A DNA stretch of 64,000 nucleotides from Saltatorellus ferox (GCA_007751475.1 CP036434.1:2852001-2916000); one strand, 5' to 3'. Positions 37,797 to 47,893 are shown, counted from the first letter of the stretch. The notes: generated by a model not told the origin, from the sequence alone. Translations and numbers: made by a program.

Positions 37797-39173
37797 ATGG
37801 GACCATTCTCTGCCGCCTCGCGCCTGCCGCGCCGTGTTCTCGCGTTCGCTTTTCTTGCCAGCTGGTGCGTGGGGGTCACGGCCGGTCAGCCGCCGCGGCG
37901 CGCCGCTGGCAGAACGGTCGGGCAGCTGTCCAGCGCGACCGGCAGAGGCGCCGCCGGTCATGTGGGCCCACCGGCCCATGTGCCCTCCTGGCACCCCGTG
38001 GGCCATGCCGTTCATTCGGGGCCTTCGATGAATCCAAGCCTGTGCGAGGGCCCTGGCGGCGTGCTCCTCTGCGCGTTCCAGGACGAAGCGCTCAGCGGGC
38101 GAGGATCGACGAGCCTCTACAACGATCAGAGCGGGCGCTGGGAATCCGTCGGTCTCCCCGGCAATGCTTCTGCTGGACGAGACTGGTGGCCCAAGATGGC
38201 CCTCGATCACAGCGGGGAGATCTTTCGCGTCAACTACGACTACGGGCTCGACGGGCGACTCGGCGTTCGAAGGCTCGATCTGACGTCGCAGTCGAATCCA
38301 GGCTGGATACTCCCTTTCGGTGCCGCGCTCAGCTCAGGCCAGTCGCACACGCCGGACTTGGAGATCGACTCGCAGAACCGGCTGATCATCTCCTATCAGG
38401 ATGGTCCTGGCGGCAACGGGGCAAGCCTTACGCAGGGAGGGATCACGGTCCTCAGGGTCAATCCACAGACGGGGCAGTCGGTGGCGCTGGGTCATCCGGG
38501 ATTCAGCGACGACTTCATGCCGCCGGGACTGAACAGCGTGACCTGGCATACCCAGGTCGAGCGAGCGGCGGATGGAACGATCTATGCGGCGTGGAGCGAG
38601 AAGGCTTTCGGCAACACGCGCAATCGTCTTTATGTTGCGCGCTATTCCGAGGTTCAGCAGCGGTGGAAGTTGATCGGGTCGCCGGGCCTCGACCGTCTCG
38701 CGGAGGGCATCAACCTGAGCTTGGAGCTCGATGCGTCCGGTGTGCCGGTGGTCGCGTACCGCGGCGAAGATCCGGTCTCGCTGCGCGTCCTCCGGTGGAT
38801 TCCCGGGACGTATGACTGGGAGCAGATTGGTGACGACATCGCTGTCCACGACCTGAGCCTCCAGATCGGGTACTACGGCTTTTCGCCGGATGGCGGCTAC
38901 CGGGAGTCGGTTCCTTTCACGATCGATGCGCTCGGTCGGATCTACATCGCGTGCCGTGCCCATGACGCCTTCGGTGAGATCCGCATGAAGACCTGGCGGT
39001 TCGAAGGCGCAGCGGGCTGGCAGCCGTTGGGGCCCCACGGTGGTTTCTTGCCGGGGTCAGGTGACGAGGACTACGGCTTTCTTATCACTTCCCAGGGGAC
39101 GGTTCCGGTCATGAGCTGTCGGCGTCGGCCTGGCTCTTTTCAGGAGCAGGTCGTGGTCCATCGGTTCTATTAG
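37797..39173 (+). CDS. Secreted beta-propeller-like protein of unknown function
   Basis: A 458-residue protein with a signal peptide (RVLAFAFLASWCVGVTAG) and an Arg/Gly-rich linker. Repeated strands of the kind seen in beta-propellers follow, each with an Asp-x-x-Gly-x-(I/L)-(Y/F) core: LDHSGEIFRVNYD, IDSQNRLIISYQD, RAADGTIYAAWSE, LDASGVPVVAYRG, IDALGRIYIACRA, ITSQGTVPVMSCR. Six such blades are countable. No catalytic residues are evident; carbohydrate or protein binding outside the cell is plausible. The stop codon is only ~25 bases from palindrome B. Confidence 0.7.
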   Translation: MGPFSAASRLPRRVLAFAFLASWCVGVTAGQPPRRAAGRTVGQLSSATGRGAAGHVGPPAHVPSWHPVGHAVHSGPSMNPSLCEGPGGVLLCAFQDEALSGRGSTSLYNDQSGRWESVGLPGNASAGRDWWPKMALDHSGEIFRVNYDYGLDGRLGVRRLDLTSQSNPGWILPFGAALSSGQSHTPDLEIDSQNRLIISYQDGPGGNGASLTQGGITVLRVNPQTGQSVALGHPGFSDDFMPPGLNSVTWHTQVERAADGTIYAAWSEKAFGNTRNRLYVARYSEVQQRWKLIGSPGLDRLAEGINLSLELDASGVPVVAYRGEDPVSLRVLRWIPGTYDWEQIGDDIAVHDLSLQIGYYGFSPDGGYRESVPFTIDALGRIYIACRAHDAFGEIRMKTWRFEGAAGWQPLGPHGGFLPGSGDEDYGFLITSQGTVPVMSCRRRPGSFQEQVVVHRFY

Positions 39174-39274
39174 GAACGGGTAGCCCTGCCGTCTCACGCG
39201 TCCGAAGGACGCCCGGGCCTGGCTTGGCCCCCGCAGGGGGCAGAGCTGCCCGCGCGAGGCTCGCCCTCGCGGCC

Positions 39275-39374
39275 CGTGCGGCGAGCACGCCTGCCCGGCG
39301 AGGGCGCCCGTCCGGCGAGGACGCCTGCGCGGCGAGGACGCCTGTCCGGCGAGGACGCCTGCGCGGCGAGCGCC
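39275..39374. repeat. Tandem 15-nt hairpin array, B left arm (6 units)
   Basis: Six units at a 17-base period (39275, 39292, 39309, 39326, 39343, 39360), loop GGCGA, spacer CC. Stems include CGTGC/GCACG, TGCCC/GGGCG, CGTCC/GGACG, TGTCC/GGACG and a terminal GCGC/GCGC; one (39326) is mismatched. Confidence 0.85.
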
Positions 39375-40106
39375 ACGCGGTGTAACCGCTATTTCGCCGT
39401 CAGGCGAAATGCCAGAGATACTGCGCGCTGTCACAGCGATAGGACGGCCCGGCTCCACTTGCATTGGCAGCAGACCTGTCCGCCGCCGACCCTCCCGCTG
39501 CTGACTTCCCGATATCGACTGCCTGCCGTTCGCGCGAAGCGCCGAACGCGTGGGCTGAGGTCTCCCGCTGGAGGGTTGAGGGCTGCCCGTTAGCGGATGC
39601 CCCAGCAGACTCGCCCGCTGCCGACTTCCCGATATCGACTACCTGCCGTTCGCGCGAAGCGTCGAACGCGTGGGCTGAGGCTTCCCGGTAGCGGCTGGTG
39701 GGCTTCCCGCTGGAGCGCTCGCCCGCATGGGCGAGCTGGGCAGATGTCGGACTCATCCGTCGCAGGTGTCGGGTCTCAGACCTCAGACCTCAGACCCGCC
39801 CAGCTCGCCCTGTCGGGCGAGCCCTCCAGCGGGCAGGCCACAAGCCGCCAGCGGGAGACCCCAGCCCACGCGTTCGACGCTTCGCGCGAACGGCAGGCAG
39901 TCTGTCTCGGGAGGCCTGTGTCGGGAGACCTGCGGCGGTCGGCGGTCAGTGGTCGGGTCTGCTGCCAAGGCAAGTGGAGCCGGGCCGCGCGACCCTTGTG
40001 ACAGCGAAATGCCGGGCCGTCCGATCGTTGTGACAGCGCGCAGTATCTCTGGCATTTCGCCTGACGGCGAAATAGCGATTGCATCGCGTGGCGCTCGCCG
40101 CGCAGG

Positions 40107-40172
40107 CGTCCTCGCCGGACGGGCGTCCTCGCCGGACGGGCGTCCTCGCCGGACGGGCGTGCTCGCCGCACG
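40107..40172. repeat. Tandem 15-nt hairpin array, B right arm (4 units)
   Basis: Four perfect hairpins (40107, 40124, 40141, 40158), loop TCGCC, spacer GG. Three have CGTCC/GGACG and the last CGTGC/GCACG. The left arm has six units, so array length evolves independently in the two arms. Confidence 0.87.
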
Positions 40173-40294
40173 GGCCGCGAGGGCGAGCCTCGCGCGGGCC
40201 ACTCAGCCCCTGCGGGACCGAGCCGGGCCCGGGCGTCCTGGCGAACGCACGGGGCTGTGCCGACCTGCGCCAAGGTCTGAGGGGAGATCGGTGG

Positions 40295-40825
40295 CTACAA
40301 TTCGTGCGAGGTGCCAGGCCATTGCTCGAGACGGTCCTCGTACCAGTCCTCCGTCGCCTTCGCGATCTGCTGGATACGGTCCGGAGGATGTAGGTCGCTG
40401 ACCTTTCCATCACGGGAGCCCGGGCAGATGCCGTTGACCTCCTTGCGCCAGGTTGTCTCCACGAGGTTGATCTCCCAGAAGGGCCAGGTTCGGCACTGCA
40501 CGGGCCGGACCGGGTAGATCCCGCACTTTCGGTCCGCGGTGAGGAACTGGCACTCCGGCAGGTCCGGCTGGAGCGAGATCCAGCCATCCTCCACGACGAG
40601 CTGCTCCCTCAGGAAGAGGACGGGGTCCACGTCCAGGTGGTCTGCGATGGCGGCGACCTCCTCCTCCCTGAGGTAGACGTGGGAATACTCGCCGTTGCTC
40701 TTGCAGCAGTTGCCGCACGCCGTGCAAGAGAAGGGGAGGCCGGCTTCGTACCACCGCTCCGTTTTCCCCTCGAGTTCTCCCCCAGGTTCCCCCTCAGGGC
40801 TCTCATCTGGACTGTTATGGGACAT
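40295..40825 (-). CDS. YkgJ-type cysteine-cluster protein
   Basis: A 176-residue protein with the CxxCxxCC cluster (FSCTACGNCCKSNGEYSHVY) near residue 35. Further conserved cysteines are in PECQFLTADRKCGIYPVRP and VQCRTWPFWE, with a final NGICPG. This is the UPF0153/YkgJ (Fe-S or Zn cluster) family, whose enzymatic role is generally unknown. The ~20-residue N-terminal leader is acidic and Pro/Gly-rich. Its 3' end faces palindrome B. Confidence 0.9.
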   Translation of the reverse strand: MSHNSPDESPEGEPGGELEGKTERWYEAGLPFSCTACGNCCKSNGEYSHVYLREEEVAAIADHLDVDPVLFLREQLVVEDGWISLQPDLPECQFLTADRKCGIYPVRPVQCRTWPFWEINLVETTWRKEVNGICPGSRDGKVSDLHPPDRIQQIAKATEDWYEDRLEQWPGTSHEL

Positions 40826-41039
40826 GGTGGTGCTGCTGGGCGACGGGCGAGCGCCGTCTCAAGTGCCTTTCTGGGAAGTGTTTGTGGAAAAAATGGGCGT
40901 AAAGTGTGCGAAATGCGAACGGTCTGTCATCGTCTTCGGCTTCCCTGTGCGCTAGCGCTCAATTGGCCTGACCCGACAGGCACGCTTGCAACGGACTCCC
41001 CGCCCGCTGATCCGCCGACCCCCAGGGTGGATCCTGCCC

Positions 41040-43181
41040 ATGAAGCTAACCGTGATCGAAGACGGCGTCCGCGCCGATCTGGAACTCATTCAGTCCGTCA
41101 TCACGATCGGGCGCTCGCTCGACAACGATATCCGGCTCCAAAGTTCCCGGGTCTCGCGCCACCACACCCGCCTGGAGATCGACGACGGCGACGCCTGGAT
41201 CATCGATCTTGGCTCCGCAAACGGCACGCTCGTCAACGGCGAACGCGTGGATCGGCGCCTGATCGACGTGGGAGATCGCATCACGATCGGCGGCGTCGAT
41301 CTCGTGGTCGAAGAGCCCAACGCGGCCTCGTTCGGCGCTGCCCCCGATAGCGGTATGGCGACCATGACGGGGGAGGCCCGTCGGGAGCGCGAGAACCTGC
41401 GCGTCTTCGCCAAGATCACGCGCCAGCTCACGAGTGAAACCGAGCTGGTTCGGCTCCTGAGGCTCATCGTCGACTCGGCCGTCGCGCTCGTGGGGGGCGA
41501 GCGCGGATTCATCCTCCTCGAGGACGAGCAGGCCTCGTCGGACCGCATCAAGGCGCGGCCCAAGCAGGACCCGAACGTCGAGAAGATGACCGTCAGCGTC
41601 GCGCGAAGCTTCGACCACAGCGATATCGTGGTGCCACGGTCGCGGCTCTCCATGGGCATCGCCGGGCGAGCTGCCCGCGAGAAGAAGCCGGTTCTCTCGG
41701 TGGACGCCAAGGACGACGATCGATTCGAAGGAATGGCGAGCGTCGAGGAGCTGCGTCTGCGCTCGGTCATGTCGCTTCCGATCTTCGTGGACGGCGAGGT
41801 GATTGGCGTCCTCTACGTGGACAACCGGCTGCAGTACGGTGCATTCAGCGCCGACGATCTCGAGCTGATGGAGCTGTTCAGCGGTCAGGCCTCGATCGCT
41901 CTCAAGAACGCGCGCCTCGTCGCCAGCCTCCGCGAGCGCAATGGGCGCCTCGACGCCTCGAGGCAGCAGATCGAACGCCTCAACGAGCAGCTCGGGCGTA
42001 AGGTGCGCGATCAGGGCAACGAGCTGGCGGTGGTCCGGCGCGAGCTGGAGTCCGAGCGGAGCCGCTATGACTACAGCTCGATGATCGGCGCTTCTGACGC
42101 CATGCGGAACGTGTTCCGCTCGCTCGACAAGATCGTCGAGTCCGACCTGCCCGTCCTCATCCACGGGGAAAGCGGTACCGGGAAGGAACTCATCACCAAG
42201 GCCATCCACCGCAACGGCGCGCGCAAGGACAAGCCTTTCGTCAGCGAGAACTGCGCGGCCCTCCCCGATACGCTGCTCGAGTCCGAGCTCTTCGGCCACG
42301 TTCGCGGCGCGTTCACGGGCGCGTACAAGAACAAGAAGGGCCTCTTGGAGCAGGCCGACGGAGGCACGCTCTTCCTCGACGAGATCGGGGACATGAGCCC
42401 CGAGATGCAGAAGAAGCTCCTGCGCGTCCTTCAGGAGGGCGAGTTCCGGGTGCTCGGTTCCGATCGGATGGTCAAGGTCAATGTCCGGATCCTCGCCGCG
42501 TCGCACTGCAACCTGGAGGAAATGGTGCGCGACGGCAAGTTCCGGGAAGACCTCTACTATCGAATGGCGGTCCTGTCGGTCGATCTTCCCGCGCTCCGCG
42601 AGCGTCGCGACGATATCCCGTTGCTCGCCGAACATCTCCTGATGCTGGCGGCGCGCGAGGCCGGAAGGTCCGCTCCGGTTCTGCCCCACGAGGTGATGGT
42701 GGCGCTGTGCAGCCACGACTGGCCCGGCAACGTCCGCGAGCTGGAGAACGAGATGCGACGGCTGCTGGTGCTCGCGGAGGAAGAGGTGCGCCTCGAGCAT
42801 CTCTCCGAGTCGGTTCGCATGGGCCGCGGAAAGGACGGGCAAGGGCACTCGGCCGCCCAGGTCATCGAGTCCGGCGATATTCGCGAGGCCGTGGCGGACC
42901 TCGAGAAGCGTTCGATCGAGGCCTCGCTGGCCCAGGCCGGCGGCAACAAGAGTCGCGCCGCCGAGACGCTCGGGATCAGCCGTTTCGCGCTTCAGCGCAA
43001 GCTGGACAAGTACGGGATCGGAAAGACGAAGCGTAGGCCCAGCAGTTCGGACGATGAGGAATCCGACGAAGGAGACTCGTTCGATGGGAACTCGACCGGC
43101 GACGGAGCGAACGACGACGCTACCACGGGCGCTTCCATGGCAGAGACCATCGAAGAGCGCGGCGGGAAGGGACGCTCCTGA
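41040..43181 (+). CDS. FHA-GAF sigma-54-dependent transcriptional activator
   Basis: A 713-residue enhancer-binding protein starting at [15 protein letters not shown]. Residues ~1-95 are an FHA phosphothreonine-binding domain ([32 protein letters not shown]). Residues ~125-300 are a GAF domain ([33 protein letters not shown]), then a coiled coil. Residues ~340-570 are the AAA+ sigma-54-contacting ATPase: Walker [10 protein letters not shown], the GAFTGA loop in [14 protein letters not shown], and Walker [14 protein letters not shown] Fis-type HTH ([20 protein letters not shown]) is followed by an acidic Ser/Asp-rich tail. FHA replaces the usual receiver domain, so it should respond to Ser/Thr phosphorylation. 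The kinase gene starts 11 bases downstream. Confidence 0.95.
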   Translation: MKLTVIEDGVRADLELIQSVITIGRSLDNDIRLQSSRVSRHHTRLEIDDGDAWIIDLGSANGTLVNGERVDRRLIDVGDRITIGGVDLVVEEPNAASFGAAPDSGMATMTGEARRERENLRVFAKITRQLTSETELVRLLRLIVDSAVALVGGERGFILLEDEQASSDRIKARPKQDPNVEKMTVSVARSFDHSDIVVPRSRLSMGIAGRAAREKKPVLSVDAKDDDRFEGMASVEELRLRSVMSLPIFVDGEVIGVLYVDNRLQYGAFSADDLELMELFSGQASIALKNARLVASLRERNGRLDASRQQIERLNEQLGRKVRDQGNELAVVRRELESERSRYDYSSMIGASDAMRNVFRSLDKIVESDLPVLIHGESGTGKELITKAIHRNGARKDKPFVSENCAALPDTLLESELFGHVRGAFTGAYKNKKGLLEQADGGTLFLDEIGDMSPEMQKKLLRVLQEGEFRVLGSDRMVKVNVRILAASHCNLEEMVRDGKFREDLYYRMAVLSVDLPALRERRDDIPLLAEHLLMLAAREAGRSAPVLPHEVMVALCSHDWPGNVRELENEMRRLLVLAEEEVRLEHLSESVRMGRGKDGQGHSAAQVIESGDIREAVADLEKRSIEASLAQAGGNKSRAAETLGISRFALQRKLDKYGIGKTKRRPSSSDDEESDEGDSFDGNSTGDGANDDATTGASMAETIEERGGKGRS

Positions 43182-43192
43182 TCTCTGGTTCG

Positions 43193-46100
43193 ATGGAGAC
43201 TCCCGCTCCCGAGGACTCGCAGGAAGGCGAACGGCCGCTTCCACCGGAGGCACCATCGGCCGAATCCTCGATCGATGAGGATGAACCTATCGTCGAACTG
43301 AATCCGTTCGAGATCGAGGCCTTCTTCAGCGGCGAAGGCCTCCAGGCTCGCCCCGACATTTCGCGAGAGGCCTCGCCGGAGCAGGACGTGGAGCCAGAAG
43401 GACGGCCCGCTGCGATCCACCTGGACCCCTCCGAAAGCGCCGCGCTGGACCCGGACTTTCCGGTGATTCCCGGCTTCCGCATCGAGGGCCTGATCGGGCG
43501 CGGAGCGACGGGCGTCGTCTATCGGGCCAGGCAGACGGCGGTGGACCGAGCGGTCGCGCTCAAGGTCCTGCACTCCGAGCTGATCGCGAATCCTCGCGCC
43601 GTCAAGCGGCTGAAGCGTGAGGCGCGGCTCGCGGCGAAGCTCGCGCATCCCAGCATCATCTCGGCCATCGACATGGGCAGCGTGGGTGGCCTCTGGTGGT
43701 ACGCAATGGAGCTGGTCGAGGGCGTGCCCATGAGCCGGCGGATTGCCGAGCGTCGCTCGCTGTCGGAGCGCGAGTGCCTGCGTCTTTTCAGTCCGCTATG
43801 CGACGCGCTTCAGCACGCCCACGAGGTGGGCGTCGTCCACCGGGACATCAAGCCGGCGAACATCCTGATCGACCAGCGAGGCCGCGCGCGACTCGTCGAC
43901 CTCGGGCTCGCGATGAGCGAGAACGATCCCTCGATCACGAGGACGGGCACCACGCTGGGGACGCCGCACTACGTGAGTCCGGAGCAGGCCCGCGATCCCA
44001 GCCAGGCGGATATTCGCAGCGACCTCTGGTCCCTCGGGGCCACGATGTACCACGCGATCTGCGGGCATCCGCCGTTCCACTCGGACGAGCCCGAGTCGGG
44101 CGGCGTCGCCGAGATCCTGAGCCGCGTGCTCTACGAGCCCATCATCGATCCGCGCGAGTTCGCGCCGAGCCTCTCGAAGGGTTTCTCCCTAGTCCTGCGC
44201 AAGTGCCTCACGCGTGATCCGAGCCAGCGCTATCAGGAGCCGTGGGAGCTCGTGGCCGATATCGAGCTCCTGCGTGAACGCCGGCGCGTCGACGTCAGCG
44301 CGAGCCAGCTCGACTCCTACGCCTCGCGCCGTCAGGACTGGGTGGTGCCCGCCCTGCTCGTCGCGGGCCTCTTCACGGCGATCGGCGGGACCTGGCTCCT
44401 GACCGCGCGCCCCTGGGAGGAGCAGGTCGCGCCGGTGGTCATCGAGAGAATGGCCACGCTCAGCGACTGGCCCGCGCTCGAGGCGGTCCGGAACGGATTC
44501 GACAGCGGCGCCTTGACCCCCGCCGATGCCCTGGAGGAACTCGACACGCCCGCGCTGCTCGACCTGCCCGAGAGCGCGCAGTACCTCCGCAACAAGCTCG
44601 TCGTGGACGTTCGAGCGGTGCTCGACGAGCGCCTTCGCTCGTTCATGGAGTCGACGGATCGCGCGGTCGACGAAGCGCTGGAGGCCAGGGACTTCCAGCT
44701 GGCGGCGACGATCAGCGACGACTCGTTTTCGTCGCGGCTGCGAGCCGCGACGGGCTACGGCACGCTGGCGGAGCTGCCCAAGGGCAGCTCGCAGCGCCGC
44801 GCCCTCGACTGGCGCGCTGCCACGCAGCAGCGGGTCGCGAGTGAGCGTATCGAAGCGCTTCGGACGGCGGAGCAGGGGCTGATCACGCGCTACGGCATGC
44901 TCGCCAACGCCGAGCTCGACAAGGCCCTGGGTGTGAACCGATGGCGTGACGCGATCGAGTGGCTCAATCCGGACGATCCGGAGGTGTGGTTGACGCGTGC
45001 GGCCGAGCTGGGAACGTCCACGCACGCAGGCGGCGAGGGGCAGGGGGGCGGCGGAGCGCACAGGGGCGTGGACGGAGCGCGCCTCGCAGCCTTCGATCTT
45101 TCGGGGCTCACGTCGGAGGAGCGTCGTCGTCTCGTGCGGGTGATCGAGGGTCAGGTCCGGTCGGCGGAGTCGCAGATCAAGTATCGCGTGGGTCAGGCGC
45201 TGAGCGATGTCCGCCAGTTCGTGCAGTTCCAGGCTGGCAGGCTGAGGGAGGAGATCGAGGAGTCCACCCTCCGGGGCGACGAGTCGGTCGTCGACCAGTT
45301 CGACGCCGCGGTGGAAGCGAAGCACGCGAGCGAAAACCTGGACCTCGAGCAGCTGCCCGAGGAGTTCGCGCGCTCCTACGGCGATGAGATCGTGAAGGCG
45401 CGTGATGACCTGGCCTACGCCGAGAAGCGCGCCCAGGAGAGCCTGGCGGAGCTCGGCGTCGAGCAGCTCGACGCGAGCGCCCTGCCGCTTCTGGAAGCGC
45501 GTGACTATGGGGCCGCGCGGGCGCTGTACCTGGCGGCGCGCGAGGAAGGCTGGCGACGTTCCACGTTCGATCTGCTCGATCTGCGGCTTCGCGAGATGGA
45601 GATCCTGGGCGACGTCCTGCAGCGCGCGGCCGCGGGTGTGGAGGCGGCGAGCGGGGATCGGCGCGAGCTCACGTTCGGTCAGATCCCGCGCCTTGGAAGG
45701 ATCGACGCGCGCGCCGGAGAGGTCCTGCGGCTCGGTTTTGTCTTCGTGCCGGAGTTTGGCACGGATGGCCGGATCCTGATCCTCCTGCGCGGGGCCGGCG
45801 TCGACGGAACCGCGCTCGGTTCGTCGAGGTTGACGAAGCTCCTGGAGACGGAGGACCTTCTCGAGTTCGCAGGGCTCGGCGTGCGCGGGACGCGTGCGGT
45901 GGGGGCGGCGGAGCTTCAGCCCGGCGACGCGCTGGCGGCGGCGGCGTTCCTCCGTGCCGAGGGGCGTCACGGTCGGGCCCACGCGCTCCTCCGGCTGGAG
46001 GACTACCCGGCGGACGAAGGCCTCGCGGCGGACCTCGAGCGCCGCGCTCGTCGCGCCGCGGTGGGCACGCGCGCTGAGGGGCCGACGCGAGACGAAGGAG

Positions 46101-46906
46101 CGGAAGCTCCCGAGGGCGCGGGGCGAACGGCGCCGAGGCCCAGGCCGGCGGATGCGAGGAGCGGCCCGGGCGGTACCTCGGCGCTCTCCTCCGATGGCGT
46201 GGACGCAGCGAGGCGTGAGCGGGCCGCCGAGCCGTTCCTGGAGTTCTTCGGCACGCCGAATCAGGCGGTGAACGCCCGCGACGTTCACCTCGTCTGGAGA
46301 ATGGCCATCGATTCCCAGATCGGTGGTGATCGGTTGAGATTCCCGGTCCCCGCAGGAGACGACCGCGCCAACGGCTGGAACCTCAAGCGCTGGAGGCTCG
46401 AAGCCGACGGCATGGAACTCATCAGTGCGTTGTCCGAGGTCACGCACTTCGCCCAGGACGTGGGCCCTTCGCTACCGCTGGGAGCGCCCCTCGATATCGA
46501 TCGCCGCATCCGTCTGGATGTGGACCTGCTGCCTGGCAACGAGCGTCCTGACGGCCACATCGTGGGCGTCTCGCTCCGCGGCTATCACGCCCTCATCGCC
46601 CGCAACAAGATCTGGTTCGGTGGTGGCAACCTGCATGACCTCTACGAGTTCGTTCGGCGCCGCGGTCGTGGCAAGCATGAGGGATTCGAGGTCCGTCCGT
46701 GTCCCCCTCTCGTGGAAGGTCAGCTGTTCCATCTGACGATCGAGATCTCCCCTGGCGCCCTGGACAAGCTGGACGTGAACGGCGAGTCACTGCAGTTCAA
46801 TCGGTTCCTGACAGAACCCGATCGGCCTGATTCCTTCGTCCGAATTCGGTCCCTTCGGCCCATGGCGGTGGGGGGTGTTGAGTTGAGGGGAGATCGGGAG
46901 CACTGA
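43193..46906 (+). CDS. Giant membrane Ser/Thr protein kinase
   Basis: A 1237-residue protein. After an acidic N-terminus (~90 residues) comes a Hanks-type kinase domain (~95-365) with every key motif: GRGATGVVYRA, VALKVL, HRDIKPANIL, DLGLA in place of DFG, GTPHYVSPEQ and SDLWSLGATMYH. Residues ~383-403 are one membrane helix (WVVPALLVAGLFTAIGGTWL). The ~830-residue C-terminal part would lie outside the cytoplasm: long helices, a Gly-rich linker near 605-615, a Pro/Arg-rich linker near 960-1000, and a terminal beta-rich region (ISALSEVTHFAQDVGPSLPL, GHIVGVSLRGYHALIARNKI). It probably phosphorylates the FHA activator encoded just upstream. Confidence 0.92.
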   Translation: METPAPEDSQEGERPLPPEAPSAESSIDEDEPIVELNPFEIEAFFSGEGLQARPDISREASPEQDVEPEGRPAAIHLDPSESAALDPDFPVIPGFRIEGLIGRGATGVVYRARQTAVDRAVALKVLHSELIANPRAVKRLKREARLAAKLAHPSIISAIDMGSVGGLWWYAMELVEGVPMSRRIAERRSLSERECLRLFSPLCDALQHAHEVGVVHRDIKPANILIDQRGRARLVDLGLAMSENDPSITRTGTTLGTPHYVSPEQARDPSQADIRSDLWSLGATMYHAICGHPPFHSDEPESGGVAEILSRVLYEPIIDPREFAPSLSKGFSLVLRKCLTRDPSQRYQEPWELVADIELLRERRRVDVSASQLDSYASRRQDWVVPALLVAGLFTAIGGTWLLTARPWEEQVAPVVIERMATLSDWPALEAVRNGFDSGALTPADALEELDTPALLDLPESAQYLRNKLVVDVRAVLDERLRSFMESTDRAVDEALEARDFQLAATISDDSFSSRLRAATGYGTLAELPKGSSQRRALDWRAATQQRVASERIEALRTAEQGLITRYGMLANAELDKALGVNRWRDAIEWLNPDDPEVWLTRAAELGTSTHAGGEGQGGGGAHRGVDGARLAAFDLSGLTSEERRRLVRVIEGQVRSAESQIKYRVGQALSDVRQFVQFQAGRLREEIEESTLRGDESVVDQFDAAVEAKHASENLDLEQLPEEFARSYGDEIVKARDDLAYAEKRAQESLAELGVEQLDASALPLLEARDYGAARALYLAAREEGWRRSTFDLLDLRLREMEILGDVLQRAAAGVEAASGDRRELTFGQIPRLGRIDARAGEVLRLGFVFVPEFGTDGRILILLRGAGVDGTALGSSRLTKLLETEDLLEFAGLGVRGTRAVGAAELQPGDALAAAAFLRAEGRHGRAHALLRLEDYPADEGLAADLERRARRAAVGTRAEGPTRDEGAEAPEGAGRTAPRPRPADARSGPGGTSALSSDGVDAARRERAAEPFLEFFGTPNQAVNARDVHLVWRMAIDSQIGGDRLRFPVPAGDDRANGWNLKRWRLEADGMELISALSEVTHFAQDVGPSLPLGAPLDIDRRIRLDVDLLPGNERPDGHIVGVSLRGYHALIARNKIWFGGGNLHDLYEFVRRRGRGKHEGFEVRPCPPLVEGQLFHLTIEISPGALDKLDVNGESLQFNRFLTEPDRPDSFVRIRSLRPMAVGGVELRGDREH

Positions 46907-47031
46907 GTGCCGTCCCCTTTTGCCCTTGCGCCCCTTGAGCCCCTGGGCCCTCTGCGTCCGCCAGGACGCCCGGGCCCACCTCGGCGCCCGCAGGGCGCCG
47001 AGCGGCCCGCGCGAGGCTCGCCCTCGCGGCC

Positions 47032-47097
47032 CGTGCGGCGAGCACGCCCGCCCGGCGAGGGCGCCCGTCCGGCGAGGACGCCTGCGCGGCGAGCGCC
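47032..47097. repeat. Tandem 15-nt hairpin array, C1 left arm (4 units)
   Basis: The cleanest left-arm array: starts 47032, 47049, 47066, 47083; loop GGCGA throughout; stems CGTGC/GCACG, CGCCC/GGGCG, CGTCC/GGACG and GCGC/GCGC. Four different stems, all paired. Confidence 0.88.
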
Positions 47098-47827
47098 ACG
47101 CGATGCAATCGCTATTTCGCCGTCAGGCGAAATGCCAGAGATACTGCGCGCTGTCACGGCGATAGGACGGCCCGGCTTCACTTGCCTTGGCAGCAGTCCC
47201 GCCCGCCGCCGACTTCCCGATATCGACTACCTGCCGTTCGCGCGAAGCGCCGAACGCGTGGGCTGAGGCTTCCCGCTGACGGCTTGTGGCTTGCCCGCTG
47301 GCCGATGCCCCTGCCGATCTCCCGACACGGACTTCCCGACATCGACTGCCTGCCGTTGGCGCGAAGCGTCGAACGCGTGGGCTGAGGCTTCCCGGTAGCG
47401 GCTGGCGGGCTGTCCGCTAGAGCGCTCGCCCGCATGGGCGAGCTGAATAGATGTCGGACTCGCCTGCTGCAGGTGTCGGGTCTCGGGTCTCAGGTCTCAG
47501 GTCTCAGACCTCAGACCCGCCCAGCTCGCCCTGACGGGCGAGCGCTCTAGCGGACAGCCCGCCAGCCGCTGCCGGGAAGCCTCAGCCCACGCGTTCGGCG
47601 CTTCGCGCGAACGGCAGGCAGTCTGTGTCGGAAGACCTGCGGCGGGAGACCTGTGGCGGTCGGCGGTCAGCGGTCGGGTCTGCTGCCAATGCAAGTGGAG
47701 CCGGGCCGCGCGAGCGTTGTTGCAGCGAAATGCCGAGCCGTCCGATCGTTGTGACAGCGCGCAGTATCTCTGGCATTTCCTCTAACGAGGAAATAGCGGT
47801 TACACCGCGTGGCGCTCGCCGCGCAGG

Positions 47828-47893
47828 CGTCCTCGCCGGACGGGCGCCCTCGCCGGGCAGGCGTCCTCGCCGGACGGGCGTGCTCGCCGCACG
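47828..47893. repeat. Tandem 15-nt hairpin array, C1 right arm (4 units)
   Basis: Starts 47828, 47845, 47862, 47879; loop TCGCC; stems CGTCC/GGACG, CGCCC/GGGCA (outermost pair lost), CGTCC/GGACG, CGTGC/GCACG. Confidence 0.87.

Larger units (their letters stand above)
39198..40248. repeat. Giant intergenic palindrome, unit B
   Basis: A single ~1.05-kb imperfect palindrome fills the space between two converging genes, leaving ~25 and ~47 bp at its flanks. Caps: GCGTCC-GAA-GGACGC on the left; GCGTCC-TGGC-GAACGC with one mismatch on the right. Apex ~39771-39797 is GGGTCTCAGACCTCAGACC with few heptads. The left arm holds a partial inner duplication: the segment around CCGATATCGACTGCCTGCCG at ~39507 recurs at ~39627, each followed by the CGTTCGCGCGAAGCG hairpin. 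The left arm has GCGGT/ACCGC where the right arm has GCGAT/ATCGC, so the arms no longer match there although each local hairpin is intact. Confidence 0.9.

Noticed and set aside
39198..40248. Integron attC array or retron msr/msd region
   Set aside because: No integrase or reverse transcriptase is present, and the hairpin lengths and loop sequences do not match those systems.
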